A stretch of 64,000 bases of DNA from Aphanothece hegewaldii CCALA 016 (GTDB taxonomy: Bacteria > Cyanobacteriota > Cyanobacteriia > Cyanobacteriales > Microcystaceae). Location: NCBI RefSeq assembly GCF_003007785.1, contig NZ_PXOH01000014.1, positions 1-64,000 on the forward strand. Direction: 5' to 3'. The notes beneath the pieces were generated by a model. The model ran no database searches. It had not been told where the DNA came from and saw only the letters and a program-made list of their open reading frames with translations. The translations under genes were made by a program, and so were the position numbers. This document shows, piece after piece, positions 57,557 to 64,000 of this stretch; within the stretch, counting starts at the first letter, position 1; the number at the start of each line of letters is the position of its first letter.

Positions 57557-58978
57557 ATGACTGACCCTCTTTTTCTTGATCATTGGAATTCGGAAGATAT
57601 CAATCAAGCAATCCTTGATGTAGAAGCCATTCAAGAAGAAATCAACTATAAACAAGCGCAAGATTCTCTAAAAAATTTGGTCATTCATATTGATCTTTGT
57701 GAACAAGAAAAAATCGGTTTAGAATCAAATATTGCTCATCTAGTTTCAATGCTAGAAAAAATGGAGCAATCGGTTGTACAAATTGCCGCTTTTGGTATGG
57801 TAGGACGCGGTAAATCATCGGTTCTTAATGCTATCCTCGGACAAGAAATATTTGTTACTGGCCCTTTACATGGGGTGACTCGTTCGGTTGATGCGGCTAA
57901 CTGGAAACTCACACAGGATGAAAATTATCCCGAAGTCCAAAAATTAATTATTTCAGGAATGGGGAATGCTCAAATTCAATTGATTGATACACCTGGAATT
58001 GATGAGGTAGACGGCGAAACCAGAGAACTTTTAGCTAAGGAAATGGCAAAACAGGTCGATTTAATATTATTTATTGTGGCAGGAGATATTACTAAAGTCG
58101 AGTATGATGCGTTGTCTCAGTTGCGAGAAGCGGGTAAACCGATGATTTTGGCTTTTAATAAAATTGATCAATATCCGGAAGCCGATCGCATGGCTATTTA
58201 TCATAAAATCAGAGATGAGCGAGTTAAACAATTACTCTCACCCGATGAAATTGTCATGGTGGCTGCGTCTCCCTTGGTAACAGAAGTTATTAAAGACAAA
58301 GACGGCAAAATAAAAAGTAAAAAGATTCGCTCTAAATCCCAAGTTGATGCTTTAAAACTCAAGATTTTAGAAATTTTACATCGTGAGGGTAAATCCTTAG
58401 TCGCACTAAATACGATGTTGTACGCCGATGAAGTGAACGAACAAATTGTACAACGTAAATTAGTGATTCGAGAAGAAGCGGCTAATCAACTAATCCAAAA
58501 AGCGGTTATGACAAAAGCTGTAGCGATCGCACTTAATCCAGTAACAGTCATTGATTTATTCAGTGGTGCTATCATTGATGTGGCAATGATTTTAGCCTTA
58601 TCTCATCTTTATGGGATGCCGATGACTCAACAAGGCGCAATTTCTTTACTACAAAAAATTGGCTTTAGTATGGGCAGTATCAGCGCTTCGGAGTTTTTAG
58701 CGACGTTAGGATTAAGTTCTCTCAAAGGGTTACTGAGTTTATCGGCTATTCCGACAGCAGGGGTTTCACTCATTCCCTATGTTTCTGTTGCCATCACACA
58801 AGCTGGTGTCGCGGGAGTTTCTTGTTATGCCATTGGACAGGTGACTAAAAAGTATCTTGCTAATGGGGCTTCTTGGGGGCCAGACGGTCCGAAAGCAGTA
58901 GTTATGAGCATTTTGGACTCTTTGGACGAAACATCGATTTTAAACCGCATTAAATGGGAATTGCAACAACGGCTATGA
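57557..58978 (+). CDS. Era-like GTPase with a C-terminal membrane-associated domain (DUF697-like)
   Basis: 473 residues. An N-terminal helical region (about 10-70), then a G domain: P-loop AAFGMVGRGKSSVLNAILG (about 76-94), switch GVTRSVD, G3 IQLIDTPGIDEVDG, and G4 ILAFNKIDQY; the NKID motif confirms guanine specificity. The C-terminal third has four hydrophobic, Gly/Ala-rich stretches (AIALNPVTVIDLFSGAIIDV, VAMILALSHLYGMPM, and others), typical of the DUF697 group. Related cyanobacterial GTPases sit at membranes, role unknown. Its stop overlaps the chrB start by ATGA, so the two are co-translated. Confidence 0.87.
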   Translation: MTDPLFLDHWNSEDINQAILDVEAIQEEINYKQAQDSLKNLVIHIDLCEQEKIGLESNIAHLVSMLEKMEQSVVQIAAFGMVGRGKSSVLNAILGQEIFVTGPLHGVTRSVDAANWKLTQDENYPEVQKLIISGMGNAQIQLIDTPGIDEVDGETRELLAKEMAKQVDLILFIVAGDITKVEYDALSQLREAGKPMILAFNKIDQYPEADRMAIYHKIRDERVKQLLSPDEIVMVAASPLVTEVIKDKDGKIKSKKIRSKSQVDALKLKILEILHREGKSLVALNTMLYADEVNEQIVQRKLVIREEAANQLIQKAVMTKAVAIALNPVTVIDLFSGAIIDVAMILALSHLYGMPMTQQGAISLLQKIGFSMGSISASEFLATLGLSSLKGLLSLSAIPTAGVSLIPYVSVAITQAGVAGVSCYAIGQVTKKYLANGASWGPDGPKAVVMSILDSLDETSILNRIKWELQQRL

Positions 58979-59910
58979 ATTGGCTGGTTTTCTCCTATTC
59001 TCTGCCATCAAAAACGCCATCTAGCCCTAGAGTAACTCTGTGGCGACGCTTACGCCGTATTGGTGCGATAACCGTTAAAACAGGGGTTTATGTTTTGCCG
59101 GCGAAAGATGAATGTATCGAAGCTTTTCAATGGTTAGCACAGGAAGTACAACAAGCAAAAGGAGAAGCTTTAGTTATTCATGTCGAACAGTTTGAGGGTT
59201 TAAGCGATGAACAACTTATCCAACTGTTTCGAGATGCTCGCTATGATGATTATGGGGAAATTGAGCAAAAAGCTACTGAGATAGAAAATACGATTGATAC
59301 GGAGCTAGAAGCAGCTATTAAAGAGCAAATACGAGAAAAGCTCACTAAAATTCGGAAACGTTATACAGAAATCCTTAATATTGATTTTTTTGATTGTCCT
59401 GCTGCGACTTCTGTGGCGATTCGTCTGAGAAGAATTGAGCAATTACTACAACCTTCTTTAGTTAATTCTTCGATCTCAGTTCTTTTATCAGACTATCACG
59501 ATAAACAATGGGTTACTCGTCCTCGTCCTTTTATCGACCGTTTAGCTTGTGCTTGGCTGATTCGTCGTTTTATTAATCCTTATGCTATTATCCGATATTC
59601 TCTACATCCTCAGCCCTCTGAAATTGCTTTTGATATGAAAGAAGCAGAATTTAGCCATCAAGGTAATTTATGTAGTTTTGAGACGATGTTGTTACGGTTT
59701 GGTTTAGAAGACTCCGCTTTGCAGTCGATAGCGATGATGGTTCATGAACTAGATTTAAAAGATGGAATTTATCTATCACCCGAAGCTATGGGGGTTGAAA
59801 CAATTGTTAGAGGATGGTTACTGGCAAACTTATCAGATACCGAGTTAGAAACCAGAGGCTATCAGTTGTTTGAGGGTTTGTATTTGGCTTTTTCCCAACT
59901 CAAAAAATAA
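58975..59910 (+). CDS. chrB: ChrB-type chromate-resistance protein
   Basis: 311 residues from ATG 58975 (MNWLVFSYSLPSKTPSSPRV), which overlaps the GTPase stop; a start seven codons earlier is less likely. The N-terminal ChrB domain has VTLWRRLRRIGAITVKTGVY and a helical middle; the C-terminal domain has WVTRPRPFIDRLACAWLIRR and the MVHELDLKDG region. In Cupriavidus-type systems ChrB acts as a chromate-responsive regulator or helper of the efflux pump ChrA; which role applies here cannot be told from sequence. chrA follows after 78 bp. Confidence 0.87.
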   Translation: MNWLVFSYSLPSKTPSSPRVTLWRRLRRIGAITVKTGVYVLPAKDECIEAFQWLAQEVQQAKGEALVIHVEQFEGLSDEQLIQLFRDARYDDYGEIEQKATEIENTIDTELEAAIKEQIREKLTKIRKRYTEILNIDFFDCPAATSVAIRLRRIEQLLQPSLVNSSISVLLSDYHDKQWVTRPRPFIDRLACAWLIRRFINPYAIIRYSLHPQPSEIAFDMKEAEFSHQGNLCSFETMLLRFGLEDSALQSIAMMVHELDLKDGIYLSPEAMGVETIVRGWLLANLSDTELETRGYQLFEGLYLAFSQLKK

Positions 59911-59988
59911 ATGTAATATTTGTTGCATTGAATAGCAATATATTTTACATTAATACAGAAAAAGTATTTTTGTTGGTGCAATCTAATC

Positions 59989-61200
59989 ATGAACAATCAT
60001 CCAGAGGAAGAGATTTTATTAGAGTCTCCCGAAACAGTCCCTTATTCTTTGTGGCAAATCACTCTTTATGCACTCAAATTAGGTTCTATCGGTTTTGGTG
60101 GCCCTATTGCTTTAGTGGGCTATATGCACCAAGATTTAGTCGAAAAAAAGAAATGGATTTCTGAAAAAGACTATGCTGATGGATTAGCACTCTCTCAACT
60201 TGCACCAGGCCCTTTAGCTGCACAATTAGCGATTTATCTCGGTTATGTTCACTATTACATCTTGGGAGCTACTTTAGTTGGGCTGGCTTTTGTTTTGCCG
60301 TCTTTTGTAATAGTTGTTGCATTGGGCTGGACGTATACCCGTTATGGTGGCATTAGCTGGATGCAAGCGGTTTTTTATGGTGTGGGAGCTTGCGTCATTG
60401 GCATCATTGCAAATAGTTCTTACAAACTTAGCCAAAAAATGGTCAAAGGGTGGCTATTGTGGGTGATTTATCTGATTAATGTGGCAATTACTGTAATTAC
60501 TGAATCAGAAATTATCTGGACATTTTTAGTAGCAGGGATTTTAGTCTGGTTAGCCGAAGCACCGCCCAAAGACTGGTTTAAAGGGTCAAAATCTTTTTCA
60601 ATTTCTTTAACTCCTTTATGGATATTGGCTCAAAGCGGAATTCCTGCGGTTAATAATGGAATATTAGGGAAAATTTTCCTATATTTTGCCCAAGCAGGGG
60701 CGTTTGTTTTTGGTAGTGGTTTGGCAATTGTACCGTTTTTGTATGGTGGTGTTGTTAAAGAGTTTCAATGGCTTACAGATAAGCAGTTTTTGGATGCTGT
60801 TGCTGTAGCAATGATTACACCAGGTCCAGTTGTCATTACAACGGGTTTTATCGGTTTTTTGGTCGCTGGTTTTGCTGGTGCTTGTGTTGCTGCTTTAGCT
60901 ACATTTCTGCCTTGTTATTTTCTCACGATTATTCCTGCACCCTATTTTAAAAAGCATGGCAAACAGCCGAGTATTGCTGCTTTTGTCAAAGGTGTTACGG
61001 TTGCTGCTACTGGCGCAATTACGGGAGCAGTCATTGTTTTAGGAAGACGAACTCTCGTTGACTGGCCAACGATTATTATAGCTTTGGTTAGTTTAACTCT
61101 GCTTTGGAAGTTTAAGAAACAATTACCTGAACCTTTACTGGTTTTAGGGGCGGCTTTAGTAGGATTATTGATTTATCCGTTAATTCATCATTCTCCATAA
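59989..61200 (+). CDS. chrA: Chromate transporter ChrA (long-chain, two-domain)
   Basis: 403 residues. Two homologous halves each carry a PGP-type motif: LSQLAPGPLAAQLAIYLGY in the first and VAMITPGPVVITTGFIGFL in the second, with the GSIGFGGP and GAFVFGSGLAIVPFLYGG start motifs. About ten hydrophobic segments are seen. ChrA exports chromate at the plasma membrane; in cyanobacteria, which take up chromate through sulfate permease, it gives resistance. ATG 59989 is chosen; a shorter alternative frame from 59928 is unrelated. It forms a unit with chrB and the upstream GTPase. Confidence 0.93.
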   Translation: MNNHPEEEILLESPETVPYSLWQITLYALKLGSIGFGGPIALVGYMHQDLVEKKKWISEKDYADGLALSQLAPGPLAAQLAIYLGYVHYYILGATLVGLAFVLPSFVIVVALGWTYTRYGGISWMQAVFYGVGACVIGIIANSSYKLSQKMVKGWLLWVIYLINVAITVITESEIIWTFLVAGILVWLAEAPPKDWFKGSKSFSISLTPLWILAQSGIPAVNNGILGKIFLYFAQAGAFVFGSGLAIVPFLYGGVVKEFQWLTDKQFLDAVAVAMITPGPVVITTGFIGFLVAGFAGACVAALATFLPCYFLTIIPAPYFKKHGKQPSIAAFVKGVTVAATGAITGAVIVLGRRTLVDWPTIIIALVSLTLLWKFKKQLPEPLLVLGAALVGLLIYPLIHHSP

Positions 61201-61345
61201 TATGATGATGCGCCTTGAAATCAATCATTGTAAACTTTTTTTTCTTTAAGAAATTTAAGTGAGATTGTTACTTTAACTCTTCAAACTGGGAAATCTATCA
61301 GTAGAGTCTCTGCCGAATGAAGTTGGGCAAAGGGGGTTAACAATT

Positions 61346-62233
61346 TTGGATAATGTAAATACACAAAAGATTCTCGGCTTTTTTATTGAAGAATCCAAAG
61401 AACATTTAGAAACCATTGAGCAGGGTATTCTCAATTTATCTGCGACAGCGAATGATGCAGAGCAAGTAAATGAGATGTTTCGTGCCGCACATTCGATTAA
61501 AGGGGGTGCAGCAATGTTAGGATACAATCGCATCCAAAAAACTGCTCATCGTCTTGAAGATGCTTTTAAAGTATTGCGAGAACACCGTGTAACTATCGAT
61601 CAAAAGTTAGAATCGTTACTACTTAAAAGTTATGATGCACTCAATGAATTGATAGAGAAATTACAAGGGCCATTCGGATTACAAGATGATGAAGCAGAAG
61701 CAATTATTAGTCAAGTTGAACCGACTTTTGGCGAGTTACAAAATCACCTCGCAAGTCTTTTAACCCCAAGTGGCGTACCAAAAACGTCTCCAAATGAAAA
61801 AGTACAAAAAGATTGGGGAACAAAAGTTAGAGATTTGTTAAAACAAATGTTACAACTATTTAAACTTGAAGCCAATACCGCTACTCGTCAGCAACTCCAA
61901 AACCTTTGTACTCAACTTGGACAGTTAGCTCCTCATGATTCGGGTTGGCAAAAACTGATTAAAATGGCACAAACAGCGATCGCAAATCCTAAACATAGTT
62001 ATCATACACTAGCGCCTGTTATTATTAAAGAGTTAAAACTGGCCAGTGATTTTATCGAATTGGGACAAAATCAAAGAATTACTCCTAGTACAGAACTACA
62101 ATATCTTGCTGCTGCGAAACTACCGCAAATATTAGTTACTTTAGAACCCAAATCAGTCGCTAATACTCTTTTGCAAATGTTCAATCAACAGCAAGTGTCA
62201 CAAATTATCCAACTTTTGCAATCTGCTCAGTAA
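61346..62233 (+). CDS. Hpt (histidine phosphotransfer) domain protein
   Basis: 295 residues. An Hpt domain spans about residues 8-110 with the phosphorylatable H49 in FRAAHSIKGGAAMLGYNR, then a low-homology helical remainder (about 150-295). The rest of a CheA (P3 to P5) is absent. It begins with TTG at 61346, ten bases after AGGGGG; there is no in-frame ATG that keeps the Hpt domain whole. It would relay phosphate from a hybrid kinase to a response regulator; neither is adjacent. Confidence 0.82.
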   Translation: MDNVNTQKILGFFIEESKEHLETIEQGILNLSATANDAEQVNEMFRAAHSIKGGAAMLGYNRIQKTAHRLEDAFKVLREHRVTIDQKLESLLLKSYDALNELIEKLQGPFGLQDDEAEAIISQVEPTFGELQNHLASLLTPSGVPKTSPNEKVQKDWGTKVRDLLKQMLQLFKLEANTATRQQLQNLCTQLGQLAPHDSGWQKLIKMAQTAIANPKHSYHTLAPVIIKELKLASDFIELGQNQRITPSTELQYLAAAKLPQILVTLEPKSVANTLLQMFNQQQVSQIIQLLQSAQ

Positions 62234-62349
62234 AAAATAGTACACTGTTGCGTCACTCGATTGAGTTTAATTACATAATAGAATTGGCTCCCTAGACTTC
62301 GTACTTCTGGGGAACATCAAAAAATTTTTCTTGATAGGACGTATCATCA

Positions 62350-62645
62350 ATGAGCGATGAAGAAATCAGACAACTTATTGCATCTAATGCTAAAGCAATT
62401 CAAGCCTTAACAGGTAGCTTCAGTGATTTAAAAAACAAGAATGGCAAAAAGACCGCGAAGAATGGCAAAAAGACCGAAAAGGACTCTATCAACTCTTAGG
62501 ACATTTGACTCGTTCGATGTCAGATTTTTATGAGATACAGTCCGACTTTTAAAACCGTTTTGACCAAATAGACGAGCGACAAGCTGATATCGCGCAAATA
62601 TTACGGGAATTGAAAGACTCAAAAGATACCAACGAAAACGAATAA
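62350..62645 (+). pseudogene. Small coiled-coil gene broken by a frameshift and a stop
   Basis: ATG 62350 opens MSDEEIRQLIASNAKAIQAL and FSDLKNKNGKK, then stops early at TAG near 62500. The -1 frame, entered at an A-run (62430-62436), continues QEWQKDREEWQKDRKGLYQL, LGHLTRSMSDFYEIQSDF, stop TAA, then NRFDQIDERQADIAQILREL to TAA 62643-62645. The join is what a helical cyanobacterial hypothetical protein looks like, so a one-base deletion and one nonsense change have destroyed it. Heptad-like EWQKDR repeats are visible. Confidence 0.75.
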
Positions 62646-62747
62646 ACTGTTAACTTCTTTAAAAAGCCTGACAATTGGGTGAGGTTCTAGGGTAAGGTAA
62701 ACAATTGTTAGCAAAAGTCAGTTAACAACTTACTATACTTAATATTT

Positions 62748-63944
62748 ATGACCTTGGTTGCACCTCACAAAAAAGCAAAAGCCCTAAAAAATGGAAGTCG
62801 TCGCCCTGCTAAAGAACTTTGTAGCGAATGCGGACTCTGTGATACATACTATGTACATTATGTCAAGGAAGCTTGTGCCTTTATTCATCAACAAGTTGCC
62901 GAATTAGAAGAACAAGCACATAGCAGAAGTCGAGATTTAGATAGTTCTAATGAACTATATTTTGGTGTACATCTAGATATGATGGCAGCGAAAAAGAAAC
63001 AACCGATCGATGGGGCGCAATGGACTGGTATCGTTAGTACTATTGCCTGTGAAATGCTTACCCAAGGGTTCGTAGAAGGCGTGGTTTGTGTGCAAAATAC
63101 TCAAGAAGACCGTTTTCAACCTGCACCCATTCTAGCCCGTACACCAGAAGAAATCTTAGCCGCTAGAGTCAATAAACCTACTTTATCCCCTAATTTATCG
63201 GTATTAGAAGAGATTGAAAAATCGGGCATGAAACGCCTTTTAGTCATCGGTGTTGGATGCCAAATTCAAGCACTAAGAGCAGTCGAAAAACAATTAGGAT
63301 TAGAAAAACTCTATATTTTAGGGACACCTTGCGTCGATAATGTTTCTCGTGCGGGGTTACAGAAATTTCTCGAAACCACCAGTAAATCACCCGATACAGT
63401 CGTTCATTATGAGTTCATGCAAGATTTTCGGGTACATTTTAAGCATGAAGACGGCTCAATCGAAAAAGTCCCCTTTTTTGGCTTAAATACTAAAGAATTA
63501 AAAGATGTTTTCGCACCCTCTTGTATGTCCTGTTTTGATTATGTTAACTCTTTGGCTGATTTAGTCGTTGGCTATATGGGTGCGCCTTTTGGGTGGCAAT
63601 GGATTCTAATACGCAATGAAACGGGACGAGAAATGTTAGAGTTAGTCCAAGATCAGCTAGATACTCAACCTGTGATGTCTAGTGGAGACAGAAAAGCCGC
63701 AGTACAAAACAGTATTCCTGCCTATGACAAAGGCGTTACCCTACCGATGTGGGCTGCGAAAATGATGGGTATAGTCATTGAAAAAATCGGGCCCAAAGGT
63801 TTAGAATATGCCCGTTTTTCCATTGATTCCCATTTCACCCGCAATTATCTTTATCTCAAGCGCAATTATCCAGAGAAATTAGAATCTCATGTACCCGAAT
63901 ATGCTAAACGAATTGTCAGTCAATATGAATTACCCGAAAAGTAA
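62748..63944 (+). CDS. bciB: Ferredoxin-dependent divinyl (proto)chlorophyllide reductase BciB type
   Basis: 398 residues. Similar to the F420-hydrogenase beta-subunit family: N-terminal cysteine cluster LCSECGLCDTYY (Cys 25, 28, 31), VIGVGCQIQALRAVEK in the FAD part, GTPCVDNVSRAGLQKFL, and a later cluster PSCMSCFDYVNSLADLVVGY; these cysteines are expected to hold two 4Fe-4S clusters. Synechocystis slr1923 (CvrA/BciB) reduces the 8-vinyl group during chlorophyll synthesis. Close relatives (HCAR) act on 7-hydroxymethyl chlorophyll, a plant/plastid activity; here the cyanobacterial context favours the vinyl reductase. ATG 62748 starts MTLVAPHKKAKALK. Confidence 0.88.
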   Translation: MTLVAPHKKAKALKNGSRRPAKELCSECGLCDTYYVHYVKEACAFIHQQVAELEEQAHSRSRDLDSSNELYFGVHLDMMAAKKKQPIDGAQWTGIVSTIACEMLTQGFVEGVVCVQNTQEDRFQPAPILARTPEEILAARVNKPTLSPNLSVLEEIEKSGMKRLLVIGVGCQIQALRAVEKQLGLEKLYILGTPCVDNVSRAGLQKFLETTSKSPDTVVHYEFMQDFRVHFKHEDGSIEKVPFFGLNTKELKDVFAPSCMSCFDYVNSLADLVVGYMGAPFGWQWILIRNETGREMLELVQDQLDTQPVMSSGDRKAAVQNSIPAYDKGVTLPMWAAKMMGIVIEKIGPKGLEYARFSIDSHFTRNYLYLKRNYPEKLESHVPEYAKRIVSQYELPEK

Positions 63945-63946
63945 GT

Positions 63947-64000
63947 CTAGGTATGACGTTCTAAGGCTAATTGGATCAATTGATCTACTAATTCTGGGAA
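63947..64000 (-). CDS. Partial gene, C-terminal end only, unidentified
   Basis: Reading the minus strand from the window edge gives FPELVDQLIQLALERHT and a TAG stop (complement 63947-63949). The 3' end lies directly past bciB, convergent with it. The peptide is helical and not enough to name a family. Confidence 0.4.
   Translation of the reverse strand, partial: FPELVDQLIQLALERHT

Noticed and set aside
62430..62436. Treating the slippery heptamer as a working programmed frameshift
   Set aside because: A nonsense codon in the new frame follows soon and the gene looks decayed; kept only as a finding to test.

Overview
The window is a piece of a cyanobacterial chromosome. The evidence is an allophycocyanin-type phycobilisome core-membrane linker (apcE), a magnesium-chelatase subunit (chlI), the cyclase accessory protein Ycf54, HemJ, a BciB-type divinyl reductase, the NblS/Hik33 sensor kinase and many HIP1 octamers (GCGATCGC, e.g. 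1082, 2819, 51144). The DNA is visibly AT-rich. There are no nitrogen-fixation or heterocyst genes. A unicellular, non-heterocystous lineage (Geminocystis/Cyanobacterium-like) is my guess, not something the sequence proves.

Layout. 1-3.6 kb is accessory: the 3' scar of an IS200/IS605 element, three small unknown genes, a large ankyrin-repeat protein and what looks like a decayed DUF433/DUF5615 toxin-antitoxin pair. 4-9 kb carries pdhB, then secD-secF; an orphan IS605-type tnpB with a tiny divergent ribbon-helix-helix gene sits between them. 9-22 kb is housekeeping: nblS-purD, leuS, a GT4 glycosyltransferase, ycf54-pdxJ, acs, ftsY, a methyltransferase. 23-27 kb has a Uma2 nuclease, a repeat-rich coiled-coil protein and apcE. 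27.3-35.8 kb is a very AT-rich surface-polysaccharide island: a Wzm/Wzt exporter plus six glycosyltransferases and an FkbM methyltransferase, on alternating strands. 36-42 kb holds a proline/glutamate-rich membrane protein, a lipoprotein, a GH57/DUF3536 protein and a pair of overlapping genes sharing a two-helix membrane domain. 42-48.4 kb has a SUI1 factor, trpB, an EF-hand transaldolase and a phosphoketolase. 48.4-49 kb is a small toxin-antitoxin graveyard. 49-57.4 kb is wecB, an MCE/MlaF lipid-transport pair, chlI, hemJ, argS, rpsD and a DUF3146 gene. 57.5-61.2 kb is a GTPase-chrB-chrA unit. The window ends with an Hpt protein, a broken small gene, bciB and the tail of an unidentified gene.

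How the genes fit together. Several serve photosynthesis: chlI, ycf54, hemJ and bciB in tetrapyrrole synthesis, apcE in light harvesting, nblS in high-light and nutrient control. A second theme is carbon metabolism (pdhB, acs, phosphoketolase, transaldolase). A third is the cell envelope (Wzm/Wzt island, wecB, MCE/MlaF, SecDF, FtsY).

Intergenic DNA holds two dispersed repeat families. One is a composite of hairpins found next to both leuS and argS. The other is a short GGGTTTGG/CCAAACCC palindrome at gene 3' ends. I found no CRISPR array, no rRNA and no tRNA. Nothing is clearly a new defence or biosynthetic system. The best leads are the tnpB/ribbon-helix-helix pair, the two-helix membrane gene pair, the GTPase-ChrBA coupling and the repeat families.
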